Assembly: GCA_027485645.1 (NCBI GenBank)
Contig: JAIXQR010000001.1
Location: 613,632-677,631 of the forward strand
DNA from: a bacterium
GTDB taxonomy: Bacteria > Armatimonadota > Fimbriimonadia > Fimbriimonadales > Fimbriimonadaceae
DNA: 64,000 nucleotides
Direction of reading: 5' to 3'
Shown in pieces: positions 1-7,673 of this stretch (position 1 is the first letter of the stretch; every line of letters starts with the position of its first letter). Below the pieces are notes generated by a model, which searched no databases, had not been told where the DNA came from, and worked only from the letters and a program-made list of their open reading frames with translations. The position numbers were made by a program, and so were the translations under genes.

Positions 1-1
1 G

Positions 2-700
2 ATCGCCTGGGACAAGCGGAACCTATCGCAAGATCGAGATGGGCGTTTCGTGGCGAAGGGCAACGACAAGCGGCGCAAAGAGAACAGCGTGCTTGGTGGA
101 GCGGTGGGTGGACTTGTACTCGGTGCGCTGGTGAAGAAGCCCGGTGAAGGACTCTTGCTTGGCACGCTCGCCGGAATCTTGGTTGCCGAAACGGGCAAGA
201 AGAGCACCGCCGATCTGACCCTTGCTAGAGGCACCAAGATCGGGGCGTGGTTCTCGGAGCCGTTTACGGTCCAAAACTGGGACCGAAACCAGATCATCAT
301 CCAGGACGAGGATTACTACCGACGAGACCGCATCAACGACCGTGAAATCTCCGTCGAGTGCGACGACCGACGCTTCCGGTACTCCCAATCGGAGGCGCCG
401 TACCGCGAAGGTGACCGGTACTTCTTGCCGCTTCGACGAACCGCCGAGCAGCTTGACTTTGAAGTTGACCGAATCAGCGATGACGTGGTCTACATCCACG
501 GCGAGAACGGAGTGCTCCGACTCACCGCCGGCTCACGCGACATTCGGCTGAACGGAAAGCGCCGGACGCTGAAGGACGCGGTTCAGCTTCGCGGGAAGGA
601 GTGGTTCGTCCCGGCCGATGCCTTTGCGTTGATCTCGCCGAAGGCGATTCGGATCAACGGCAAAGACATTGACTCGGATCGCATTAGCTCAGATCGATAA
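2..700 (+). CDS. 5'-truncated envelope protein with glycine zipper and copper amine oxidase N-like domain
   Basis: The reading frame is open from the first base of the window, so the true start probably lies upstream; the first internal start codon is GTG at 50. After a basic stretch, a Gly/Ala/Leu-rich segment (about residues 14-45 from that GTG) has the GxxxG pattern of a glycine zipper, which usually inserts in a membrane. The C-terminal half (about residues 105-205) alternates short strands in the style of copper amine oxidase N-terminal-like domains, with phrases such as YFLPLRR, IRLNGKRR and WFVPADAFALI; these are common in surface proteins. The function is not known. It converges on pdxT and the two genes overlap by 12 bases at their 3' ends. 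The membrane and domain calls are inference from pattern. Confidence 0.6.
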   Translation: MAWDKRNLSQDRDGRFVAKGNDKRRKENSVLGGAVGGLVLGALVKKPGEGLLLGTLAGILVAETGKKSTADLTLARGTKIGAWFSEPFTVQNWDRNQIIIQDEDYYRRDRINDREISVECDDRRFRYSQSEAPYREGDRYFLPLRRTAEQLDFEVDRISDDVVYIHGENGVLRLTAGSRDIRLNGKRRTLKDAVQLRGKEWFVPADAFALISPKAIRINGKDIDSDRISSDR

Positions 701-1267
701 GAACCACTGGTGCATGTGCCGATCGTCGGTGAGCTCGGGATGGAAGGACGTCCCGAGCATATTTCCCTGACGAACGGCGATCACTTGTCCCTCGACCTCG
801 GCAATCACGTTGACGCCAGCTCCGACCCGGGTCACGATGGGTGCGCGGATAAAGACGGCCATGATCGGCTTTGGCAAGCCCGTCACTTTGACGGGAGCTT
901 CAAAGCTATGTACTTGGGGACCGAAAGCATTTCGCCGCACGGATACGTCAAGGATGCCAAGGCTGAACTGATCGGGGCGAGATTCGATCTCCTTCGCCAT
1001 CATGATCATGCCCATGCAGGTGCCCCAGATTGGGAGACCAGCGGCGACCTTTTCAACGAGGGCTTCGGCCAGGCCGAAGCGCTGCATGAGTTGCCCTACC
1101 GTGGTGCTCTCTCCGCCCGGAATGATGATGCGGCCGCAGCCTTCTAGATCCTCTGGAACCTTCACGTACCGGGCCGTTGCGCCACAGGCTTCCACGGCGT
1201 GTCGGTGTTTTTCGTAGTCGCCTTGGATGGCGACGATCCCGACAGTGTGATCGGGGAATTTGAACAT
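689..1267 (-). CDS. pdxT: Pyridoxal 5'-phosphate synthase glutaminase subunit PdxT
   Basis: This is the glutaminase half of the ribose 5-phosphate-dependent PLP synthase. It releases ammonia from glutamine and passes it to PdxS in the cytoplasm. The 192-residue protein has the family length and all signatures: the oxyanion motif GGEST near residue 52, the nucleophile cysteine in GTCMGM near residue 84, RNAFGPQVHSFE, FIRAP, and the catalytic His/Glu in SFHPELTDD near the C-terminus. The partner pdxS is not in the window, although the two are often adjacent. It starts with ATG at 1267, only 17 bases from the divergent arginase gene, so the promoters must overlap the coding starts. Family assignment is very secure. 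Confidence 0.96.
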   Translation of the reverse strand: MFKFPDHTVGIVAIQGDYEKHRHAVEACGATARYVKVPEDLEGCGRIIIPGGESTTVGQLMQRFGLAEALVEKVAAGLPIWGTCMGMIMMAKEIESRPDQFSLGILDVSVRRNAFGPQVHSFEAPVKVTGLPKPIMAVFIRAPIVTRVGAGVNVIAEVEGQVIAVRQGNMLGTSFHPELTDDRHMHQWFLSI

Positions 1268-1284
1268 GAGAGAGAGGATACTTG

Positions 1285-2292
1285 GTGTCCCGGTACCGCG
1301 CCGGACCGGAAAAGTACACTCGCCACGTGGTTGACATCATTGGCGCACCGTTTGATCTTTGCGGAATGCGCTTAGGCAGTCGCCTAGGGCCGGCAGCAAT
1401 TCGGCTGGCCGGGCTCGCCGAAGCACTTCAGGGCTTAGGGCTGGCGGCACAAGATCTCGGCGATGTGGCCGTGGACTTGAACCCCACTTCGGGGCCGGGG
1501 ATGCGGAACTTTCAGCCACTTTTGGAATGCATCCGGCTCTTGAAGTCCAAGGTCGCCGGGTCCATCGCGGCAGGGAGATTGCCCGTAGTGCTGGGCGGGG
1601 AACACACCCTTGCGGTTGCCGGAGTCAGCGCCGCGCTGAAAGCCTACGGCGAGAACCTCGCCGTGCTTTGGATTGACGCCCATGCGGACGTGAACACGCC
1701 GGGTTCGAGCGCGACCGGAAACATCCACGGCATGCCCATTTCGGCGCTATGGGGAACGCCAAGCGAAGCGGAAGCCGAGGTGGATGCCCAATGGCAGGAA
1801 CTGCTGAATTTGCTCGGTCCAGCAAAACTTGAACCCACGAAGACCGCTTGGTTTGGGCTTCGAGACGTGGATGTTTCCGAGCGTCACCGAATGCATGGCT
1901 TGCCGGTGACGATGCACGATGTCGATCGATACGGGGTGGACGCTTGCGTGGGAATGATCACGCGCTGGCTTGGTGACTTCCGAGGAACTCACCTTTGGAT
2001 TTCTTTCGACGTGGATGCGCTGGATCCGATCCTTGCGCCCGGCACGGGTACGGCGGTTCGCGGAGGACTCACCTATCGCGAGGCTCACTTGTTGGCGGAG
2101 CTGTTGCACGAAGCCTTGCGCGTGTCGCAGATCCAGCTTGCCGGGGTGGACCTGGTGGAGACCAATCCTTTGGTCGATCGCAACAACGAAACCGCCCAAG
2201 TGGCAGTGGAATGGATTGCTTCGCTGTTTGGCAAAACCATTCTGGGCAACGATCTTTTGGCCAACGAATCGATGGCAAGGAAAGGCCGTTGA
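1285..2292 (+). CDS. rocF: Arginase
   Basis: A ureohydrolase-fold enzyme that hydrolyses arginine to ornithine and urea with a two-manganese centre. The metal ligands are visible in order: GGEHTLA, DAHADVNTP, and SFDVDALDP. The segment after DAHADVNTP reads as SATGNIHGMP, the arginase form rather than the agmatinase form, and the C-terminal VDLVETNP followed by RNNETA also fits arginase. I chose GTG 1285 because a GAGAGG element at 1272-1277 sits seven bases ahead; TTG 1282 is an alternative adding one residue. The length of 335 residues is slightly above the usual 300. Its stop overlaps the next start (TGATG), so it is probably co-translated with the sugar-phosphate isomerase, though no metabolic link is obvious. 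Confidence 0.88.
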   Translation: MSRYRAGPEKYTRHVVDIIGAPFDLCGMRLGSRLGPAAIRLAGLAEALQGLGLAAQDLGDVAVDLNPTSGPGMRNFQPLLECIRLLKSKVAGSIAAGRLPVVLGGEHTLAVAGVSAALKAYGENLAVLWIDAHADVNTPGSSATGNIHGMPISALWGTPSEAEAEVDAQWQELLNLLGPAKLEPTKTAWFGLRDVDVSERHRMHGLPVTMHDVDRYGVDACVGMITRWLGDFRGTHLWISFDVDALDPILAPGTGTAVRGGLTYREAHLLAELLHEALRVSQIQLAGVDLVETNPLVDRNNETAQVAVEWIASLFGKTILGNDLLANESMARKGR

Positions 2293-3254
2293 TGAGCTCG
2301 ATTCCGGTGGGTCGAGACGTTCTGCTGCACCAGGCGCAGGCTCTCTTGATGCTTGCCGATGGGCTGAATGCCAGCTTCGACTCGGTTGTTGGGCTGATTT
2401 TGGAGTGTCCGGGGCGCGTGATTACTTGCGGCATCGGAAAGTCGGGGCACATCGCCCGGAAGACGAGCGGAACGCTCAGCAGCACCGGAACGCCATCGCT
2501 GTTTTTGCACGCCGCCGAAGCGGTCCATGGCGATCTCGGGATGATAGCTCCTTCCGATGTCGTGCTGCTTTACAGCCACAGCGGGGAAACGGACGAGATT
2601 GTTCGACTGTTTGCGCCGATTCGCGAACTGGGGGCGAAGTCGGTTCTGGTTACCGGCCGGGCAGATTCCAGCGCGGCCCGATTGGCGGACTTGGTTCTGG
2701 TGACGTACGTCACCGAGGAATCTTGCCCGAATAACCTTGCCCCGACCACGAGCACCACGGCGATGCTGGCGCTCAGCGATGCGCTGGCGGTGGCAGTAAT
2801 GGACCGTCGCGGATTTGGCCGAGATGACTTTGCGCGCTTACACCCAAGCGGTTCGCTGGGTAAGCGGTTGTTGCTACGGGTTCGAGACGTGATGCGACCG
2901 CGAGCCGAGATTGCGGCAGTTGCTCCGGGAGCAACGAGCATGGAAGTTGTGAAAGCCATGACGACTGCCGGCATGGGAGTGGCTTGTGTGATGGACAACG
3001 AGGCCCTCGTCGGGCTCATCAGTGAAGGAGACTTGCGCCGATACTTGTTGAAGACGGGGAAGATTGACGGAGGAACGGCGAGCGAGATGGTGAACGGTCA
3101 GCCGAGCACGATTGATATTGAAGTGCTGGCGATTGACGCCCTTGAGGCGTTTCAGAACCATCCAAAAAGAATCGGCGAGATGCCAGTGCTAGAGCACGGG
3201 AATCTCGCCGGGGTTTTGGTCCTAAAGGACCTCCTGCGAAGCGGAATCGTTTAG
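2292..3254 (+). CDS. kdsD: D-arabinose 5-phosphate isomerase (KpsF/GutQ/KdsD family)
   Basis: The enzyme interconverts ribulose 5-phosphate and arabinose 5-phosphate, the first step to Kdo and hence to lipopolysaccharide. The 320-residue protein has an N-terminal SIS domain (about residues 25-170) with GIGKSGHIARK and the sugar-phosphate loop LYSHSGET, then the family linker LHPSGSLGKRLL, then two CBS domains (about 200-255 and 265-320). This order and length are those of KdsD/GutQ. ATG 2292 is chosen because it overlaps the arginase stop and gives the normal N-terminus; the frame runs open further upstream inside arginase. It overlaps the convergent rpsR stop by four bases. It supports a diderm, LPS-making cell. 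Confidence 0.92.
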   Translation: MSSIPVGRDVLLHQAQALLMLADGLNASFDSVVGLILECPGRVITCGIGKSGHIARKTSGTLSSTGTPSLFLHAAEAVHGDLGMIAPSDVVLLYSHSGETDEIVRLFAPIRELGAKSVLVTGRADSSAARLADLVLVTYVTEESCPNNLAPTTSTTAMLALSDALAVAVMDRRGFGRDDFARLHPSGSLGKRLLLRVRDVMRPRAEIAAVAPGATSMEVVKAMTTAGMGVACVMDNEALVGLISEGDLRRYLLKTGKIDGGTASEMVNGQPSTIDIEVLAIDALEAFQNHPKRIGEMPVLEHGNLAGVLVLKDLLRSGIV

Positions 3255-3676
3255 GCCGATTCGGTTGGCGTCGCTTCTTTTGCGGTCGATTCGACAGGCG
3301 TGTTACCAGAGTCCATTGGGGCCTGGTCGTCTCGTCGGGATCGTCGCATCGCTGGTCGATCGTTGGTCATGTCGGTGACCACGAATGGCAACAGGGCCAT
3401 TTCTCGAGCCCGTCGAATTGCGGTGGAAATCATTCGCTGCTGAGCGGCGGTGTTTCCGGACTGTCGGGCAGGAAGCATCTTGCCACGATCGTTGATGAAC
3501 TTTCGAAGGATATTTACTTCCTTGTAGTCCACCGTCTCAATCTTGTTCAGCGTTAGGTAGCTCACCTTTCGCTTACGTTTGCCCTTTGGTCGCGCGTTCG
3601 GATCGGCATCTTTATCCATCCGAGGCATCGCGGCTGCTAGTCCAGCAGCAGGTCCTTGCTTGATTTCTTCGCTCAT
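3251..3676 (-). CDS. rpsR: 30S ribosomal protein S18 with long N- and C-terminal extensions
   Basis: The core about residues 45-100 is typical S18: VDYKEVNILRKFI, DRGKMLPARQSG, AAQQRMISTAIRRAREM and ALLPFV. S18 binds S6 and 16S rRNA on the 30S platform. The protein is 141 residues, nearly twice the usual 75 or so, with a basic Lys/Arg-rich N-terminal extension and an acidic, Thr/Glu-rich C-terminal tail. No cysteine pair is present, so this is the zinc-free type. ATG 3676 is preferred; an in-frame TTG at 3697 would add seven residues. No neighbouring rpsF or ssb is seen. It diverges from rplU across about 150 bases. Confidence 0.9.
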   Translation of the reverse strand: MSEEIKQGPAAGLAAAMPRMDKDADPNARPKGKRKRKVSYLTLNKIETVDYKEVNILRKFINDRGKMLPARQSGNTAAQQRMISTAIRRAREMALLPFVVTDMTNDRPAMRRSRRDDQAPMDSGNTPVESTAKEATPTESA

Positions 3677-3829
3677 GCTAAATCTACATTGAGCCAAATT
3701 GGCCCGTTAGAACCCAAAAGGATAGCATATTTAGGCAAGCGGACCACCAATGTTTCGTAGACCTTGCGTTTTGGGCCTCGAATCGGGCATCATTACCAAT
3801 TGCGCCCTTAGGGGTGTTTGGAGCTGATG

Positions 3830-4144
3830 ATGTACGCGATCGTAAAGACCGGAGGCAAGCAATACCGAGCCTCACAAGATGAAATTATCGTTGTCGACAA
3901 GATCGAGGGCGATGCTGGCACCGCCATTGAACTTAATGACGTTCTCATGGTTGTAGACGGAAGCTCTACGACGTTGGGTGCGCCTTTTGTCAAAGGAGCG
4001 TCGGTGATGGTCGAGATCGTGAAGCAGACTAAGGCTCCGAAGATCAACGCTTTCAACTACAAACCAAAGAAGAACGAGCGCAAGCGCTGGGGACACCGCC
4101 AGCCGCTGACTCAGATCAAGGTTACAGGGATCGAGGTCAAGTAA
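3830..4144 (+). CDS. rplU: 50S ribosomal protein L21
   Basis: A 104-residue protein starting MYAIVKTGGKQYR, the diagnostic L21 N-terminus, and carrying the conserved C-terminal KPKKNERKRWGHRQPLTQIKV. L21 is a 23S rRNA-binding protein of the large subunit. Several starts are in frame (TTG 3818, ATG 3827, ATG 3830); GGAG at 3820-3823 is best placed for ATG 3830, which gives the family N-terminus. It lies four bases ahead of rpmA, the usual bacterial rplU-rpmA order. Confidence 0.97.
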   Translation: MYAIVKTGGKQYRASQDEIIVVDKIEGDAGTAIELNDVLMVVDGSSTTLGAPFVKGASVMVEIVKQTKAPKINAFNYKPKKNERKRWGHRQPLTQIKVTGIEVK

Positions 4145-4147
4145 TTC

Positions 4148-4405
4148 ATGGCACACAAGAAAGGACAAGGCTCCTCACGAAACGGTCGCGATTCTCATTC
4201 GCAGCGACTAGGGGTCAAGCGATTCGGCGGAGAACTCGTTAAGGCGGGAACCATCATCATTCGACAGCGCGGAACCCAGTTCCACCCTGGTCCGAACGTT
4301 GGCATGGGACGAGACCACACCATCTTTGCGCTCATCGAAGGCGTCGTAACCTTCGAAGGCCCAGAAAGCAAGCGCCGCATCGCGGTTTACGCTCCTCAAA
4401 GCTGA
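4148..4405 (+). CDS. rpmA: 50S ribosomal protein L27
   Basis: An 85-residue protein beginning [20 protein letters not shown], followed by LGVKRFGGE and the [10 protein letters not shown] motif of L27. The N-terminal tail reaches the peptidyl transferase centre. It starts with Met-Ala-His, so there is no cleaved leader of the Staphylococcus type. It is co-transcribed with rplU and is followed by a perfect rho-independent terminator, which closes this two-gene operon. Confidence 0.98.
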   Translation: MAHKKGQGSSRNGRDSHSQRLGVKRFGGELVKAGTIIIRQRGTQFHPGPNVGMGRDHTIFALIEGVVTFEGPESKRRIAVYAPQS

Positions 4406-4427
4406 AGAAAACATCATCAAAGGCGAG

Positions 4428-4463
4428 AGGCCCGGAACTCCAAGTGGAGTTCCGGGCCTTTTT
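4428..4463 (+). terminator. Rho-independent terminator of rplU-rpmA
   Basis: A perfect 15-base-pair stem pairs 4428-4442 with 4445-4459 and is followed at once by a run of T. It begins 22 bases after the rpmA stop, so its role is clear. It is the cleanest terminator in the window. Confidence 0.93.
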
Positions 4464-4510
4464 GCTTATTCTCTTCATTTTTGTCGTGTAGTATCATTTA
4501 CGCGTCGAGT

Positions 4511-4840
4511 ATGAAAAGTATGAAATCTCAGTCTGATTCACCCATGTGTGATTTTGATGAGGCATTTTACGGAACGGCGACCTTAGGAGAACGAGGACAG
4601 TTGGTGATTCCGGCCGAGGCCAGAGCCACCATGGACATGCAACCAGGGGACAAGATCCTGATCATGCGCCACCCCGTTCAAAAGGGTCTCGTGATGTTTA
4701 AGCTCAGTCACGCCCGCCAATTCCTTGAGGAATTTAGTCGGACCCTAGACCAAATGGAAATGCATCAGGCTACGAGCCCATTGCCAGAAGACGCAAAACA
4801 TTCGGGCGAGGCAGATGCGCCCGAAGAGGAAGCACTATGA
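4511..4840 (+). CDS. AbrB/SpoVT-type DNA-binding regulator heading an efflux operon
   Basis: The middle of this 109-residue protein (about residues 17-50) reads FYGTATLGERGQLVIPAEAR and then GDKILIM, the swapped-hairpin AbrB/MazE/SpoVT DNA-binding fold. The remainder is an acidic helical tail. Its stop overlaps the tolC start as ATGA, so it is translated with the pump genes. From this placement I infer that it controls this operon, perhaps by autoregulation; the ligand is unknown. The start is either ATG 4511 or ATG 4520, which sit in two tandem copies of a nine-base repeat. A TTG at 4481 would also be in frame but lies just behind the terminator. No toxin partner of the MazF or VapC type is adjacent. 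Confidence 0.8.
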   Translation: MKSMKSQSDSPMCDFDEAFYGTATLGERGQLVIPAEARATMDMQPGDKILIMRHPVQKGLVMFKLSHARQFLEEFSRTLDQMEMHQATSPLPEDAKHSGEADAPEEEAL

Positions 4841-6192
4841 GCATCATTACGTCTGGCCTGATGGCCGTCGGCGCTCTCATGAGCGCGCAATCGACCTCGA
4901 CACTCAGCCTAGACCGAGCACTGGCGCTCGCCGAAGCTAATGCATACGACGTCCTCATTCAGCGAACGACCGTTGAGTCTCAGCGGCAACGGCTGATGCA
5001 AGCGAAAGCGGCACTAAACCCACGCCTGGGCTTAAACACCGTTTACACGCGGTTCGACAAAGAGAACGTGGCATCAATCGGACCAGGGCAGAGCTTTGTA
5101 ACGCAGCCTCTGAACAGCACCAACGTCACCGCGTCGCTTACCTATGACATCGACATTGCTGGCTCAGCGCGAAAGCAGATCGATGCGCAGCGACGAACGC
5201 TAACCGCACAGGAGTACGGTCTGCTGGCGATCATGAACGAGTTGCGGCTCAGCGTGAAGTCGAGCTACGTCACCGTTTTGCGAGCCCAGGGGCAGGTTAA
5301 AGTTGCCGAGCAAGCGTTGGAGCTATCCAAGGCTCGCCGCGATCAGGCGAAGCGGCAGTTTGAAGCTGATTCCGCCGCGCGGGTGGATTTGACTCGCTTT
5401 GAAGCGCAAGTTTCGCAAGCCGAAGCCGATCTCGTGAGCGCGAAGAACAACCTGGCGAACGCCAAGAATGGCTTGAATCAGGTGCTGTCGCGACCCATCG
5501 AAACGGAGTCGGAGCTTGAAGCGCTGACCGTGGACGTGCCCACTTTGGCCGCGCCAGATGCGCTCGTTGATCTCGCCGTGAAGTCGAGACCCGATGTGAA
5601 GCGGACGGAAACGACCATTCTCGCCTTAAAGGACGTTCGACGATCGGAAGAGACCGGAGACGATCCGACGCTGAACTTCAACATGAGTCACCAGCGGAAC
5701 CTGAACGCCACCGGCCTTAACCCGCGAACCTTCCAGACCACGAGCACCTTCACCTTGAGCATCCCGATCTTTGATCAGGGGATTACGCGATCGCGAGTTC
5801 GCGCGGCGCGACAGGATGAGGCGTCCGCAAAGATCCAACTCGATCAGCTCAAACTGAACGTATCACAGCAAGTTCGAACCGCTCTGAATGACTACAACAC
5901 CGCATCGGCTCGCCTGAAAAATGGTTTGGAGCAAGAGCGCCTGGCCGAAGAGGTGTATCGCATCTCCGTCGTCCGCCGCGATGCGGGCGAAGGCACTTAC
6001 GTCGAAGTTGTCGATTCGATCAACCAACTCACCCAAGCTCGGAACAACGTTGTTAACGCACGCTACGACACCCTCCTTGCCTATTTCCAGTTGCAACGAG
6101 CAATTGGGAAGGATCGGTTTGACGCCACCGAGGCCCTATCCCCTGTCCCGTCAACCGGGCAAACCACTTTAGTTCGAGAGGAAAGTAAATGA
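4837..6192 (+). CDS. TolC-family outer membrane efflux channel
   Basis: A 451-residue outer membrane factor that would form the trimeric exit duct for the pump encoded downstream. A short N-terminal hydrophobic segment (MSIITSGLMAVGALMSAQ) serves as signal peptide. Two OEP repeats follow, each with the long Ala/Gln/Leu-rich helices typical of the periplasmic tunnel; examples are LELSKARRDQAKRQFEADSA and the second-repeat ISVVRRDAGEGTYVEVVDS. The conserved repeat phrase RPDVKRTE is at about residue 250. It overlaps genes on both sides by four bases, so it belongs to one transcript with the fusion protein and the RND pump. Confidence 0.92.
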   Translation: MSIITSGLMAVGALMSAQSTSTLSLDRALALAEANAYDVLIQRTTVESQRQRLMQAKAALNPRLGLNTVYTRFDKENVASIGPGQSFVTQPLNSTNVTASLTYDIDIAGSARKQIDAQRRTLTAQEYGLLAIMNELRLSVKSSYVTVLRAQGQVKVAEQALELSKARRDQAKRQFEADSAARVDLTRFEAQVSQAEADLVSAKNNLANAKNGLNQVLSRPIETESELEALTVDVPTLAAPDALVDLAVKSRPDVKRTETTILALKDVRRSEETGDDPTLNFNMSHQRNLNATGLNPRTFQTTSTFTLSIPIFDQGITRSRVRAARQDEASAKIQLDQLKLNVSQQVRTALNDYNTASARLKNGLEQERLAEEVYRISVVRRDAGEGTYVEVVDSINQLTQARNNVVNARYDTLLAYFQLQRAIGKDRFDATEALSPVPSTGQTTLVREESK

Positions 6193-7673
6193 AGCAAATC
6201 ACCCTTGCAGCAATGGCCCTTGTCGCCTTGACCGTGACCGGCTGCGTTAATCGCGAAGAACAGAAAACAGCGAAAGAAACGGCAAAGATCGTTAGCGATC
6301 CTTTGATCGCCGTTTCGGTTCAATCCGCCCAAACTCGGCCGCTCTCGGAGTCGGTTGAAGTCACCGGAAGCATCGACGTCGGTGACACCACGGCGGTCGG
6401 CGCGCGAATCAGCGGCCGAATCGTGAGCGTTTTCGTTCAAGAAGGCTCGGCTGTCACAGAAGGGCAAATCCTTGCGGTGCAGGACACGAGTCAGTTGCAG
6501 ACCCAGCTGTCGCAAGCCCTTGCAAACCTCCGGTCGGCGGAGGCCCAGTTGCAGCAGCAGATCAAGAATGCTTCCATGACGCCGGACCGCACTTCGGCCC
6601 AGATTCGATCTGCCGAAGCGGCTCTGCGACAGGCACGAGTCAATCTCCAGAAGGCGATCAACGGTCCTCGTGGCCAGGAAATCGAGCAGGCAGAGGCTTC
6701 ACTTCGATCCGCGGACGAGAACCTGAAGACGCAAAAGCTGGAACTCGAACGAGTTCAGAAGTTGGTTTCGGAAGGGGCGATCGCCGCGAACCGATTGGAT
6801 AGCCAGCGGAACCTAGTGGCCTCGGCGCAAGCGCAGTTCGACAGCGCGAAGCAGAGCGTTAACCTCCTGCGCGAAGGAACGCGAAAGGAAGACATCCAGT
6901 CCCTTCGAGAGGCGGTTAGCCAGGCCGAATCTAGCGTGCGCAGCGCCAAGGTGCAGCGAGATCTCGATTCGTTGCTGCTCGATCAAGTTCGATCTTCGAA
7001 GGCCCAGGTGGACGCCGCCCGAGCTTCGGTTCAACAGATTCAGCAGCAGATCAGCGATGCCACGGTAAAAGCCCCGTTCGCCGGAACGATCACCGGGAAA
7101 CCAACCCAGGCAGGTTCGGTGCTTGCACCGGGTGGAAAGGTTGTGGACCTCGTGGGCCAGAGCAAACCCTACTTCACCGCGCAGGTTCCGGAGCAGGTTG
7201 TTCCAAAGCTAATCGGTGGAGCGACGGTCACGATCACGATCGACGCGCTTGGCGCGAAGTTCCCTGGTCGAATTGAATCCGTGAATCCGTTGGGCAGCGA
7301 ATTCGGACGTCAGTTCAGCGTGCGAGTGGCCTTTGATGCCGCCACCGCGAACCTGCGCCCCGGAATGTTCGCCCGCGGTTCGGTGCTGCTGCGATCGATT
7401 CCGAGCGCGACGGTTGTGCCAGACAGTGCGGTCGTGAAGCGCGACGGTAAGGACGTGATTTTCACCATTCGCGACTCGGCCGCGCAGCAGATTTCGGTTA
7501 CCCGAGGCTTGCGGCAGGGTGAGCTGGTTCAGGTTTCGGGCGTTCTTCCCGGCACCGAAGTTGTCATTCGCGGACAAGAGGCGCTGGACAACGGCACGAA
7601 AGTAAAGGTTCAAGCCAGCACAGACACCAAGTCGGGAGATTCGAAAGACGTGAGTGAGGAGACGAAAGCGTGA
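6189..7673 (+). CDS. RND efflux membrane fusion lipoprotein (HlyD/AcrA family)
   Basis: The periplasmic adaptor linking the inner-membrane pump to the TolC channel. The N-terminus is a lipoprotein signal with lipobox VTGC (Cys about residue 19). A biotinyl-lipoyl half (VGARISGRIVSVFVQEGSAV) leads into an unusually long coiled-coil hairpin rich in Ala, Gln and Arg (about residues 100-285). The second lipoyl half (ATVKAPFAGTI) and beta-barrel then follow. At 494 residues it is about 100 longer than AcrA, and the extra length is mostly in the hairpin, so it probably reaches further across the periplasm. It overlaps tolC (ATGA) and the RND gene (GTGA). Confidence 0.92.
   Translation: MKQITLAAMALVALTVTGCVNREEQKTAKETAKIVSDPLIAVSVQSAQTRPLSESVEVTGSIDVGDTTAVGARISGRIVSVFVQEGSAVTEGQILAVQDTSQLQTQLSQALANLRSAEAQLQQQIKNASMTPDRTSAQIRSAEAALRQARVNLQKAINGPRGQEIEQAEASLRSADENLKTQKLELERVQKLVSEGAIAANRLDSQRNLVASAQAQFDSAKQSVNLLREGTRKEDIQSLREAVSQAESSVRSAKVQRDLDSLLLDQVRSSKAQVDAARASVQQIQQQISDATVKAPFAGTITGKPTQAGSVLAPGGKVVDLVGQSKPYFTAQVPEQVVPKLIGGATVTITIDALGAKFPGRIESVNPLGSEFGRQFSVRVAFDAATANLRPGMFARGSVLLRSIPSATVVPDSAVVKRDGKDVIFTIRDSAAQQISVTRGLRQGELVQVSGVLPGTEVVIRGQEALDNGTKVKVQASTDTKSGDSKDVSEETKA

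Noticed and set aside
1995-2291. Upstream extension of the isomerase gene
   Set aside because: It lies inside the arginase coding region; ATG 2292 gives the family start and a stop/start overlap.
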